Below are positions 32,925 through 45,506 of a stretch of 64,000 nucleotides of DNA, piece by piece; positions within the stretch are counted from its first letter, which is position 1; every line of letters begins with the position of its first letter. Position numbers and translations under genes: made by a program. Under the pieces are notes generated by a model. The model saw only the letters and a list, made by a program, of their open reading frames with translations. It was not told the origin of the DNA and did not search any database. Source of the stretch: Rhynchosporium graminicola (Eukaryota > Ascomycota > Leotiomycetes > Helotiales > Ploettnerulaceae). The stretch lies in contig FJUW01000031.1 in NCBI GenBank assembly GCA_900074885.1, forward strand, positions 2,634 through 66,633, read 5' to 3'.

Positions 32925-35850
32925 TCATTCGATCGGAGCAAAAAATCTCGACGCCTCGATGATTTGCGCATCGTTATTCGCGAAATCCCAACCAACAATA
33001 GTGCTCGTCTGACTACAGCATATAATTCTCCTCGCATCAAATTGCAGCTTGAAAACACGCGCCATATTGGAGGGAACGTGATGGTGGTGCGTGGTTGAGA
33101 CTGGTGCTGGTACGGTGCCTGGTGCTGGTGTTGGTACGGTTTGAGTTGGCGGTGCGGAGGTCTGGTTTTGAGGTGGTGTGGGTGTTTGAAGGGTTGGGTG
33201 AGCTGAGGTGGGTATGGATGCAGATGTAGAGGTAGATGCTAATGTGTTTGTTGTTTGGGGAACAGCGGCTTGAAGTTGTGGAGGCTGAGAAGGAAGGGGT
33301 GTTGATGCAGAGGCCTGTGGTGTTGAGAGTGAGTGAGAGGTTGGTGTCAAATTTGGGGCTACGGGAAGAGTGTTATGCCATTGTTGAACCATAGCATGCA
33401 TAGCAGAAGTCGAAGGTCCAACAGGCAGCGAGACAGAAGTCGACGGTCCAGCTACTGTAGACAACTGCATCTGAGTTTGTCTTGCATTATCAACTATCCC
33501 TGTCATGATTTGCGCCGTAGGGGCTGTCATATTGCGCACACTGGTCGTGAGGTAGTCGTATTGAAGTAATCGTGGATGAGCTTGTAAAGCATTTTGTAAT
33601 GCCGTTGGGCCCATGGGAATTAATGTATCGATCAGGCGGTGGTAGAACTCATCGCTTGATGGAGTGAAGGGTTGTATTGGTGCATCCACATCGATAGATG
33701 GTGTTGCACTCGATTCTACCACGGGAGGTTGAGTAACTTGACTGTTTTCTGCAGCTGCGGCTCGACTTGCTGCAAGTGCAGCTTCTTCTTGTCGGAGCGT
33801 ATGCTGCGCTCTCCAAACCCCCTCTTTATCTCTCCGCCAAATAATGATAGTCTCGTCATACGATCCAGACACAATGCGGCCAAATCTGCCACCTCCACCT
33901 CCCGGCGGTAGTTGAGCCCCATAAGCCGTGATATCTTCTGGTTTTCTGGATCCGGCATTTCGAGGTCGGCTTCGCTGCGATTGCGTTGTCCGAGAAATCG
34001 CACCAGAATCCACTGCTTTGAAGTACTCATAATCGATCGCTTTTGCATCCTCCTTGTCCTCCTCAGCACTATACGGTAGGTCACCAAATCCAGCTTGGAC
34101 TGTACGAACTAGGCTTGAGTGAGCTCTGAGACTGGCGACTTCTAACCCCGATTCCTTGTCGAAGACTTTGACTTCATTATCACTGCTTCCACTGACGATC
34201 CGACGGCCGTCATATTGCACGCATGCGATGCCTTTGGTGTGTCCGATCAATGTGCGGGTACATGTCTGTTCGGGCCAATTCCAGACTTTGACAGTTCGAT
34301 CTCCGGAAGCAGATACAACTTCATCACCGTGAATCTGAACAGCATTGACGGCAGCACCATGTCCTTCCAGGCATCCGATCATCGAGTAGGCCGGTTTGAC
34401 GGGTAGCCCTGCATTTGGCGCAGGATTGTAACCGTAGTTGTTGAGGTACATGGGAACCGGGTTTACCACCCCAGGGTAGCCCAGATCCCCCCCGTGCAAG
34501 TCCTTCCGGTTGAAGATCTTGATTGTTTTGTCCTTGGAGCATGTGACCAGGACCCGCTTGTCGAACCTGACATTAAGAACTGATTCTCGATGTGCTTTCC
34601 TGAGCCGCTGTATCATTGTTCCGGTAGAGAATTTCCATATTACTATGGTCGCATCACTACTCCCAGAGACGATCAAATCTTCCGCTGGATCGGCATCAAA
34701 CTGAAGACATAACACGGATCCGGTATGTGCTCGTAACGGTAACCTGACCAGTCTTCGAGTATCCAGATCCCATATCCGAAGTGTTTTATCTCGGCTTCCA
34801 CTGACAAGGTATTTTCCTGAATGTTGGATGGTGTAGATGCATTCTTCGTGAGCTTCCTCTGGATGCGCGGGATGCGGGAGTGAAAAGTTCACATATTTCT
34901 CATTCTCCCAATTAGCCTCCAATCTCCGCCTCTGCGAGTAGAGATACTGCCAATTCAGCTTCTTTCTTCTGTCCGACGGATCCACAACCACCAAGGACGA
35001 TATATTTGTTACGGGAGCTATAGTGGAGTCCATCGACGAGCGATTGGTGGATCGGCTGTTTGTGCTTGTTGGAGACTTCTTCGAGAACTGCGAAATCGTG
35101 GAGGGCGCTCTGGGTGAGAGCATCGGTACATCAAGACTGGTAGAATCAGGCTCCTTGGTCATCTGTCCTCCAAATATCGAAACCTGTTTCGGTCCAGTCT
35201 CCACGTCTGGCATTTCTGTATCCAGATTTGAAAGACTGGGCAGTATGCGCTGAGGTGTTGCTCGTCTCTTGCTCGCATGTTCATCGTCTGAACTGCCGCT
35301 AGGTCTGGCCCTCTCCAAATTTGGTGACTCGAGAGGGTTCAAGGAAGCCTCGAAAAGCGCTACCTCCGACTTAATCACCCTGAAACCTTCCAGTATGTAT
35401 AGCTGTTCCCATAACTTCCTATCCATAGCCAAACCCATCCATTCTCGCGACGCCTGGGCGGTATTGATCAGGGAAGCTGGGTCGAGAAAGCCGAGGATTT
35501 TCAGGCATACTTCGGGAGGCAGGGTTTGAAAGAAGTTGATATAGAGTCTGGGTCGTAATCGACTGACGATAGCTGCGACTTGAGGGGTAGGTAGGTGGGA
35601 AATGATGGTCATTACGTATTCTGTGGTTGTTGTTGTTTACTGTCAGCCTCGTTTCATCTATTTGCTCGCTCGCTCGATCTCCTCTCCTCCTCCTTCGCAT
35701 TCGAACTCCAAACATACCTGTCCTTTCAAGTATTGACATGCTCTCGACCCAAGGAGGCAACACTCTCGAGTGCCCAATGGTCAAGGGGTCTTCGCTATAG
35801 CCTTCATCCTGGGGAGACCCTTCATATGAGGTCATGGTGCCCGCCGCCAT
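32925..35850 (-). CDS. F-box/WD40 protein, SCF ubiquitin-ligase substrate receptor
   Basis: Two exons, 35850-35718 and 35620-32925, encode 942 residues; the 97-nt phase-1 intron runs GTATGT to CCACAG. The F-box is at about 78-127 (LPPEVCLKILGFLDPASLINTAQASREW), the Skp1-binding part. Before it lies LPTPQVAAIVSRLRPRLYINFF, as in other fungal F-box/WD proteins. WD40 repeats span about 295-650 (SGSRDKTLRIWDL, SGSSDATIVIWKF, TCSKDKTIKIFN, SASGDRTVKVWNW, SGSSDNEVKVFD, SGSYDETIIIW). A last blade comes only at the C-terminus (VGWDFANND), after a long Ser/Thr/Pro linker. Family members recruit phosphorylated proteins to SCF; this one's substrate is unknown. It resembles Pof1/Pof11-type proteins more than any single one. 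Confidence 0.87.
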
Positions 35851-38234
35851 CCGGCCGCCCTGCTTCCGAGGGGAAGACGTGGTCGAGTCTGGGTAGGCTA
35901 GGAAGAAGGAGACAATGCGAGATGGAGAAGTATTCGCAGTCCGAAGCGAAGCACAGTAATCCGGAAGTTGAGACTTGCGTGGATGTTGAAGTGTAGTCGT
36001 CTATCGGGGTGGAGCTGAATTCAAGGTTGTTGTTGTGTTGCCGGAACATCGGCCTGGCCTGGAAAGCAATTGAAGGCGCCGCAACGGCGAGGCAATGTGC
36101 CATGACCAGCACCCTGCCGCCTCCATTGCTTCCACTGCCCAATCAGAAGGGTGATTGCTGTCAAGGGATCGGACAATGGAAATTGGGCGCCGGGGAGTTG
36201 GCCGGGCCGGCAGTCGCAATTTAACGGCAGCCAGGGAGGGTTAACTTTATGCTCTCCATAAAAGTAACACTTGGATGTTTCGTATTTTATACCCAGTATC
36301 TTGCAGAAAGGAGAGACTACCTTGATTGATTTCGTGTTTTGGGTGCAGGCTTGATGTTAAGCACTTGGGTAAAAACCTCCCTGCCCCGTACTATCAAAAG
36401 CTCATAAGGCCTAGGCAAAGACGTGGGAGAAGTGTATCTCTATCTGACCTGAGTACCGAATGAGAAACTAGATATAAGGTACCTATATATATATATCTAG
36501 GTACCTAGGTAGGTCATCATACTTCAAGGGAACTGCCTTCAAGATATGGTCACTTTCATCCTGAGGTGAGATGGCATGATGGCCCATGACTACAACAATC
36601 AAGAGGCGGATCTACTTCACAACAGACGAAGCGAGACTTGTTGATTGAAGTCATCAAATAAGGATATGATTTCAAAACATTACATTAGTACCTATATTGC
36701 TTTACAAGATATCCCATACTCAGGATCAGAAGTCGAGTGTGATTTATAGGACATTATAATGGCGATAATTTCAAATTCGCGTTAGTATTTGACACACACC
36801 TTTAATAGGTGACAAATCTTTGGGACGTGTTTGCAGAGCAGCACGCTAGATCTGGTAAAGAACCTACCTAGGTAGACCGGTCGGAGATACATTTAGATTT
36901 TCTTGTCATGTCTTCTTTATTTATAATGACCAGATACAGGAGGTATCCGAGGGGAGTAGTAGTAAGGTATATACTGGAGCACTCTCATAAGTACCGGCAA
37001 GATACCGAATGAAAGCTATCGATGTTGGAATAAGGAGGATGGATGTCCTGCCTGACATGAAGGCAATAGTGGTCGAAGCACATGAATATCTCTATAAGAG
37101 TATGATTCATGTTCATAAGTGATAGAATCAAGGAACAAAACCAAAGTGTAAATGCCTTTCCACTTACATCGAGATATCTGGATGTGCCAGGCAACAACCA
37201 ACGGAAGTCACGTCCACTTAAGAATGTGACTTGTATTGTACTCAGGAGCTTGTGGTGTTGCTCCAGAGATTGACTTTACACTTGACTTTACTTAAGTAGC
37301 AATTGGAAGTCGTCGGAATATTCTAGAACACAACATGAGTGATACTTCAATGTCGTCGAGTAGTTGCAGGAGTTTCCTTGAGTGACTATCCGAAGTAGAC
37401 GAGCACTAACAGGACTTCACCCAAGTGACAAGTCAAAGTCTTCAAGACTCTATACAACGTTACCCGAAAGTTGATTATGAGTATTCAATAGGCCTATTAT
37501 TTTTCACATCTGAGTGATCATCAGTTCATCCGTAGTGCCAATCTGAAACACAGACCTAGACCTACAATCATCAAGCATCAAGCATCGAAGGAAGGGTGAA
37601 GCTAGGCTGGGCAACGGTTGTAAGTGACATACTGTACCTAAATACCCTAGGTATATACTTGGTTACATCCAAAGGAAGAATCCCATCTCCGACTCAGGAT
37701 CCTCAAGACTCTAAGCGTGTAAGCGAGACGAAGCAGTATAGAAATAGCCGAATAGATATATGTAACACCGTAAGGTGCTTCAAGTAGTTATATATATATA
37801 TTCCTCTATTTGCTGTCGCTGTCTATAGGTAGACCCCGTAGGTATCTTCGTAAACGTGAGCCAGACCAATCCCCCCCCTAATCCCCCCTTAACCCAAAAC
37901 CCCTCCCCTCCCCTCCACTGCCTGTGACTGTGCTGCGACCCCCCCTACCAAGCAGCCCGCAATCCAGCCCAACCAGCCAGCCAGCCCGCCTGCCCAGCCC
38001 AACCCAACCTGGTATCCAAACCCAGTCTGTACCAGTCCAAATACAGTGCTATAATCTCCATCTCCATCTGCAACCCTCAACACCACATCCCATCACATCC
38101 CAATCTCGAGATCCTTCTCCAGAATGCACTTTTGAACATACAGACCATAACGGCCAGCATCCATCCATTCATTCACTCACTCACTCACTCACTCACGCAC
38201 TGCCTCTGCACCCTCGATCGATCGGTCTTTGTTG
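35851..38234. other. Long intergenic region and cdc24 leader
   Basis: A palindromic stretch lies at 36479-36515 (GGTACCTATATATATATATC, then TAGGTACC). From 37860 the strand is C-rich, with CCAGCCAGCCAGCCC-type runs and (ACTC)n at 38171-38197. It probably forms the promoter and 5' leader of cdc24. No gene seen. Confidence 0.5.
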
Positions 38235-41200
38235 ATGTCCTCGGGCGGCGTCGGCGTTTACATGGCGCAGTCTCATGGACCCCTCTCCATCTCCTCCCTC
38301 TCTAGGACCAACACCGCGCCTGTCTACAACTCCAGCAATGCGGCCATCCCCATCCCTGGGATAGGACACTCCAGCACCATGAGCCACAGTTCGCGATCTT
38401 CTCAGCTCTCGGGATCCACCGCCGTTTCCTCGTCCTCGACCACCACCTCGCTCTCGTCCATGAGCAGTTCCGCCACGCTTGTCCCGCCCCCGACGGGCCC
38501 GACATCAACACAACAGATGGCCCAGAACGGCGGGAATGTCGTGGCAACAAATAACATAATCAACCAGCGCGCGGATGCTTCGAGATCGCTCTACCAGATA
38601 TGTGTGAACCTGCGGCAGAGGTTGGCGACTGTGCCGGACTTTGATGCGCACCTGAATGATTCGGACTCGGAGGATGATGGGGAGGATATGGACCCGGTGT
38701 CCTCGCTGTGGAGATGTCTGCGGAAAGGCACGCCTCTGATGACCATATACAATTCCTTGAAACCGCCAGATTTGTTGAAGATCGATGAAAAGATTCCCGA
38801 AGCAAAGAGGCCGAAAATCGCGGCCTTCAAATTCGTAGAAGCATGTTTAAAGGGGGATTTGAAATTGCCTCCTGGGGAGTGCTTTTCATTGCAGGATTTG
38901 TTTGGTGACGATACGACGGGTTTCGTAAAGGTGTGTAGAGAATGTCTGGCTTCGTCCTGGTCGCTTGTTGTGTGTGGGGTGAAGGTGGTGTGCTTGATGA
39001 TTCACCCTTGACTTGGAGTTCGGATATTGATCCTCGAATTCTGCTAATCCAAGTGCAGGTCACTCAAGTCATAAATATTGTCCTCGATGCTGCCCAGCAA
39101 AAGGGCAACCTCCTCACTTCCGAAAAGAACGACGCGGTACCAGCAGCGATGATGGCAGGATCCCAGATGAGCTACAGAGACCATGTTGTTCGAGAACTTG
39201 TGGATACGGAGCGGAAATACGTACAGGATTTGGAAAATCTCCACGAGCTGAAGAAGACGATAGAACAGAAGGGGGTGATACCTGGGGATGTTGTCCACGA
39301 CATTTTCCTCAACATAAACGCGATACTGGATTTCCAAAGGAGGTTTCTCATCAAGATCGAGACAACCAACTCACAACCAGATGACAGGCAGGAATGGGGC
39401 CTGCCGTTTACCAACTACGAGGAAGCATTTGGCATCTACCAGCCATTCATTGCGAATCAGAGGAAAGCTGCGGCTATTGCGAAGAAGGAATTCGATAAGA
39501 TCACTATGGCAGACCATCCTGTGGTGGTAGATTTCAACACCCTGGACGGGTTTCTTCTCAAACCTATGCAGCGTCTGGTCAAGTATCCCTTATTACTAAA
39601 GGTATGTAGCGCAAGATATGGGACCGGAGCATGCTCATAGTTTCTAGGATCTACGAGACAAAACAGGCGCGAGCGACGAGACGAAAGCAGATCTGACCGC
39701 TGGAATCGAGGCATCAAATCGAGTCCTCATGCAAGCAAACAGTGCAGTCGACCGAGAACTTAGGGCCGAAGCATTAGAAGATTTATGCGTACGGGTGGAC
39801 GACTGGAAGAATCATCGGGTCGACCACTTTGGGGAATTATTGCAACATGGGCAGTTTCCCGTAGTGACTGGGAAAAGTGACGTTTCAAAAGAAGTACGAC
39901 CCCTTTTCAGTCTTGTTCAAAATTTGTCTTCACTCGGCGAGATTAGAGCATCACTAGATCTGAAGCGCAGGGCGACTTTGTCGTCCAGGCAGCGCTCTTA
40001 CAGTACACTCAACAGTCAGAGCTCCACTGCGAGTCAGAGCTGTTCATCTGCGAATCCTTCCAACCCGAGATCTCCTAGTCAAGTAGACGAGCTTGATGAG
40101 GAACTTTTGAAGCGCAAGGCGACTTTGACCTCGAGACTGCGCTCGTTCACCAATCAGAGTACACTCAACATTCAAAGCTCGTTTACAAGTCAGATTTCTC
40201 CCACAAAGCACAGTGATGAGAGCGAAGAGGGGGAGTCGAGGCGCAAGGCGACTTCGTCCTCCCAGCACTCTCGGCAGAGTTCATTTTCACATTTCACTGA
40301 GGGCATTGAGGAGGAATTGTCAAGCTGGCAAGCTGTCTCATCAGGCCAGCCACATGTGAATGGCCAGCAACGTGGAACTCAGGAGCAGTTGGATCACTTT
40401 TTTGCAGACATGGTTTTTCATGAATTCACGGGGGATCATCCATCTACTGGAGAACCTTTCTTTGCACGTACTTTTGCTGACGAAACGGGCATCATTTGCC
40501 CACATTACGAACAGTACACTATATACCTTTTCGAGAGAATCCTTCTCTGCTGCAAAGATCTCAATCCGAATAAATCCAAAGACAAATTAATGGGAGCGCA
40601 GAAGGACAAAAAGGACAAGAAAGACAAGAGCAGGATCATACCCAACAAGAATGCAAAACTTCAACTCAAAGGGAGGATTTTCATGACCAACGTGACGGAA
40701 GTCGTGTCATTAGCGAAGCAAGGTCAGTAGTTGTCAGGATTTTCACCGACCCAAGACTGACCATATAGGTTCTTACACTGTTCAAATTTTCTGGAAAGGA
40801 GATCCTGGAGTTGAGAACTTCATCATACGCTTTTCAAACGAGGAGACTATGAAAAAGTGGTATGAGGGTGTCGATGGACAACGGAAGCAACATGCCAACA
40901 CGGTCCAAACTGGAAGTAGTCCAGATGCTATACCACAGGAGTTTGCTTGGATGCGAGAACAGACAGGGCAGCTTCCAAACCCCTATGCGCAGCAAGAAGA
41001 TGAAGAAGAGGATGATGAATACAGCATCCCTGCATCAGCGCCAATACCAAACTCCACATATCCAGGCCCAAACCCAGGAATGTCTCGAAATGCTTCCAGC
41101 ACGAGTCTTCGATCGAGAGCTACAACAAGCGATAGTGGTCCGTCACTTGCTGGAATCGCAAGAGCACCACCATCTCGCTTCCCAATGGGAGCACACAACC

Positions 41201-42222
41201 CCCCTCTGAGCTTGCAAACACATCTTGCCTCACAGTTGCCTTCTCCAGGTCACAGAGGAGGAGATTCATACTTCTCTCCTGTTGCCGAGTCGCCGGCTTC
41301 GTCGAGGACAAGCACAACCTCTTCCTCTATGTTTCCATTTCCACGCCAGGGTACGCCACAAAGCGGATGGGAACCTGTGGAATACAACAGGTATACCGCA
41401 CCTGCGGGACCCAGGGCACCTTCACGAGGAAGTCAACATGCCATGGATGCGTATCAGATGAATGGTCGTACACCACAACGGCCATCCCTACCAGCCATGG
41501 CATCAACCTCCGCCCAGCAAACAGTAGCACAGCAAAGAAGCCGCTCCTACAGTACCCCCGACATCAACGCGCAAAACGGAAGTCGACGACTACCAAATGG
41601 CGCTGTTAGCGGTCCAGTTCCCGCCGTGCCTGGTATACCAGCTCATCTCCATCCAGCATACGACAACGGTCTTCCTCTCTCTCAGAACAATTCTCCTAAT
41701 GGTCACCCGACCAGGAGTAACACACAAAGCCCTGGTGCGCAAAGAGAAAGATTACATCAGCAGCAGCAACAACAACAACAACAACAATATGCCAATCCAG
41801 CGCAGTACTCTAGGAGTAATACCACACAATTTCCTTCCACGACGCAAGATTCACGCGCCATGTCACCACCGCTTAATAGCGCTGACTCCAACAACAAGGA
41901 TATGGGATTCGGTCTTCCGACACAGTTGAAGGTGAAAGTCAACTGCGACGGAAATTACGTGACTCTCGTCGTAGCGTTCAACATAACGTACCAATCTCTC
42001 GTAGACCGCATCGATGCCAAAGTCGGAAGGTTTAGCAATAATGCTATTGCGCAAGGGACTATGCGGTTGAGGTATCGAGATGAAGATGGTGATTTTGTGA
42101 CGATTGAGAGTGATGATGATATCCAGATTGCGTTTCAGGAGTGGAGAGAGGCGCAGAAGATGCAGTATCATCAAGGACAGTTGGGGGAGATTGAGCTTTT
42201 CTGTCTTAGTATTGAGACTTGA
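38235..42222 (+). CDS. cdc24: Cdc24, guanine nucleotide exchange factor for Cdc42
   Basis: Exons 38235-38930, 39059-39601, 39648-40722 and 40769-42222 give 1,255 residues. Domains in order: Ser-rich leader; Cdc24 calponin-like region (about 117-240: LYQICVNLRQRLATVPDF, GDDTTGFVKVTQV); DH domain from about 270 (YRDHVVRELVDTERKYVQDL, FLLKPMQRLVKYPLLLKDL); PH domain (YTIYLFERILLCCKDLNPN, LQLKGRIFMTNVTEVVSL, YTVQIFWKGDPGVENFIIRF); disordered region with poly-Gln; PB1 domain at about 1150-1255 (LKVKVNCDGNYVTLVVAF, YRDEDGDFVTIESDDDIQ). It activates Cdc42 at polarity sites and binds Bem1 through PB1. The PH domain is split by a 207-residue in-frame insert (39894-40514) with splice signals at both ends; without it the protein is 1,048 residues. 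Start: ATG 38235, with 38262 possible. Confidence 0.93.
39894..40514 (+). other. Putative exitron: in-frame, stop-free intron-like segment in the cdc24 PH domain
   Basis: The segment starts GTACGA directly after SDVSKE and ends GAACAG directly before YTIYLFER; removing it restores the usual PH strand order. A GCTGAC branch-like site lies about 35 bases before the acceptor. It is 621 nt (3 x 207) with no stop. Inside are three decaying repeats with LKRRATLSSRQRS, LKRKATLTSRLRS and SRRKATSSS. Retained, it adds a Ser-rich basic loop. Confidence 0.6.
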
Positions 42223-43130
42223 GGAGGAGAAGAATGAAGATGTGGATCTGGGGCACGAGGGGGACTATGAGGAGGAGGAAGAGGAGAAGGAGAGAAGTAG
42301 TACCGAGCATGAATCAGCGTCAGCAAGAATAGACTGGCCTCTTTCTTCTCCTCTCCTCCATTTTGTCGTCTGGTGTGCTCCATCCACTTTACATGTCCGT
42401 TTAGCATTTACATTGGCATTTATTTTGGGGAATCGATCCCTCGCCTGGGACGAGACGGGACGGGACAGGACAACTATCTATCTATCTATCGCACACACTC
42501 TCTTTTTTTTTCTGCATCTAGAGCCTCGATTCTTCGCTCCTTAGTCGACGCTTCTCTTTCGGTTTGCTATCTTGTTCTGGTTGGGTTGGGGCGCAAAGCG
42601 GAGTGGAGTTTCGAACATTTTTGAACATTTTCGATGGCGTTTCTCTTTTTTTTTTTATGTTTATCCTGATCTGATCTGTCTCTATTCAAATTTTTTACCT
42701 TCGGTCGTTCGGGGAGGCATTGGTATTGGCATTGGCAAATTTTTTTTTTTTTTCGTCTTTGGTCGGGCAGACAGGATGTGAGGATTTGAGGGTGTGAGGA
42801 TGTGAGATATGTGGGGGTCGCTGCTACCTACCTATGTTTTGGGAATGGAATGAGGGGCGAGTTGGCTGAGGGGGCGGAGGGGATGGATGATTTGGAAGGG
42901 GAAGGGATGGAGTGGAGGAAGGAGGAGAAGAAGAGAGATAGATGGAGGATTCGAATGAAGGAACGGGGGGAGATGGTACGGTGGGTATGTGCTTGGTGCT
43001 TGGCGGTGGTTGAAATAGAAGGAAGTAGAGAATAGAATAGATAGTATAGTGGAGTGGAAGTGGGAAGGAAGGGATGAAGGAAGATAGGAGGATTCAAATC
43101 TCATCAGATAATATCACATCACATCCGCAG

Positions 43131-43190
43131 CTTTACTTTACTTTACTTTATTTTACTTTACTTTATTTTACTATGTTTTGCTATGTTTAC
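43131..43190 (+). repeat. (CTTTA)n microsatellite
   Basis: About ten CTTTA or TTTTA pentamers, decaying to TATGTTTTGC at the right end. Confidence 0.85.
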
Positions 43191-43561
43191 TATGCTCGGC
43201 TCGGCTTCACTGGCTGAAGGACGTGTCCAGTGTCTATCATTCGTGCGGGTGGAATAGGAAGGAATATGAATAGAGAGGGATAATAGATCTTGTGCTTGCT
43301 TGCTTGCTTGTTTGAAGAAAAGGAAGGAAGGAAGATGCATAGCTTTTTTTTTGGTGGATGATGGATGGATATATGTCTAGCTTTTGAGAGATGATTGCGT
43401 TTAGATTGGTTTATAGAGGAATGAATTAGAGGCTTGAAGAGAGGGTATTGAGGAGAGAGATGTGTTTGTTTGTGTGCGTAGGTAGCACTGAGCAGCTCGC
43501 AATGTACATACAGTCAGTGAGCAAAGTCGGCGTGGTCAAGTCGGCGTGGTCAGGTAGAGGA

Positions 43562-43564
<3 letters not shown>

Positions 43565-43619
<55 letters not shown>
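43565..43619 (+). repeat. (GA)n microsatellite
   Basis: Twenty-six or more GA units without interruption. Confidence 0.95.
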
Positions 43620-43620
<1 letters not shown>

Positions 43621-45506
43621 TGGATGAAGCTTGCTCGTTGTTCGTGCCGCTTGATACTTATTGGGTTTGCCAAAAGGCGTAGTGTGGATTTTGAATCAGG
43701 CAGAGGGGGGGAGTGAGGTGATGATTGAGAGGCAGGGATTTCAGATGTTATGTGATATAATGTGATGTGATGTGATGTAATATTCAAGTTAGGATGAGAT
43801 GAAATGTAAACTAGAGCAGCTCGCGATGTGCATATAGTGAGTAAATCGGCTTTGGTTCGATTGAATAGAAGGGATTTGGGTTCTTGGTGTTGTTTCTCCT
43901 TCTTTCGAGGTATCTTCCCTACCCTGCCTTCATGAAGTACGCCTGTTTGAACATGTAAACAAATAGTGGCGCGGTTCTATATAGTATACATCATAATAGG
44001 ACCCATGGCCGCAGCCTTCTCATCATGCGCCAGTCGGGCAAATTTGACCATGTTCCAGCCGGATCTTTCTCCTGGCATCTCGTCCTTTATGCCGGTGATG
44101 TATCGTACAAGCCGCTTCCCTACTGAATCAACTCATCGAATACGCCCGGACCAAATCCATCCTATTCCTAAAACAATGCAAGCCATAGATAACATTTCAG
44201 TCGGTCCAATGTACAGTGTAGTGAATGCTGCAGGTGCTGCGAGATTTCCTCTCCTCTACTTCCTCTTCCGCGGCCCAACGATGTTGGGATACATTCTCGA
44301 TAGATGATGATTGATGGTATTTTTCTTTTGGGATTTCGGTCTCTGATTGGCAAGTGTTAGTTAGCCATTCCCTTCTGAATTCAAAGTGATCTGTTCAATA
44401 TGATGCTTCCAGAGCAGTCCACTTGGTTACCACGACCATAAGCTCTAGCAACTCGCAAGACTGCTGGCCGCACTTGAGGTGGCATGTAGAAAGAATCGGT
44501 GGGAACCAGTGGGTTGATGTGGAACGACCGAGAAAAGGAAAAGGAAACGTACAGGAGTGTCCATACAAGCTCTTAATTGCGTCTCGAAGGCCTGGCAGCC
44601 TGCTGCTGTGTAGCCGGAGGATGCCCAGCATGCTGTTGCAAATGATGTTAGCTTTTGGTCCTCAATTTGCGTGTGCCCAGTTATTAGACAATATCATTCC
44701 TCCTTCATCCTCTTGCAGATATTGCGGCTCGTAAAAACTCCTTGTATATTCCTTCCACCTCCGTAACTCAAGCACATATCCTGGCTCATTGCCCAATGTC
44801 CAAAGCAATTATTTGTGTTGCCCATTGCTTCATGCCCGCATCTCAAGGTTCCCCCTCATAACCTAAGCCCATCCGCTCCAATGACTCCTCCAGGCTCGAT
44901 GATAAGATCGATAGAGAGAGGAATCACTCACTCAACACAGAACTCATAAGCGCCAGGCATGGATTGGCATCCGCCTGATTCGGGCGTCTGACACGCAGTT
45001 TATGAAGAGGAGGGAGGCGCATCGGCTGCAGCGCCGTGCTAACGGATCCTTTTGAAGGGGGTGGCATGTTGACTGGTTTTTTTTTTTGAATTGTTCGTAT
45101 CTGGACCTGATTGATTGACTGCTGTTGTATTCCGTAAATGTGGCGTAGGAGCGGTGGCTTTGATACTCGTTCTTGAACGTTCTTGAGCGTCAAGATGTGC
45201 TGTATGAAAGAGAGTGGAGCTTCAATTCTTTAGCCGCTAGGATAATTAAGGTCTAGCTCAGAGCAGGGGTATATGTGAGCTAAAATCCAATGTAAACAAA
45301 CACCACTTCCATGCTCAAGCGCCTACACCAAGAACCACACATCTTTACGCACAACTTTTGCGGTGTAGGACGACTAACAAATACAGCCTATGAATACTTG
45401 GAAATAGTGTTTTCCTTCATGATTTTGTTACTTTGGTGAAGACCTGTTCATTCTATTATCAGGAAGTTGACGCGCCGCGCATTTAATACCGAGGAACAAA
45501 ACCAAG

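Larger units (their letters stand above)
42223..45506. other. Long low-complexity intergenic region
   Basis: The region holds poly-T runs (42643-42656, 42739-42752), (TTTAC)n and (GA)n arrays (separate entries) and TGTGATG repeats near 43755. An ORF at 43966-44307 (plus, 113 aa) has two mildly hydrophobic ends but no family I know. I do not call it a gene. Confidence 0.5.

Noticed and set aside
42104..42544. 146-residue ORF overlapping the cdc24 end
   Set aside because: It is a shadow frame of the PB1 exon and the 3' UTR.
43966..44307. 113-residue ORF in the cdc24 downstream region
   Set aside because: Possible by length, but there is no domain, splice partner or start context strong enough to call it.
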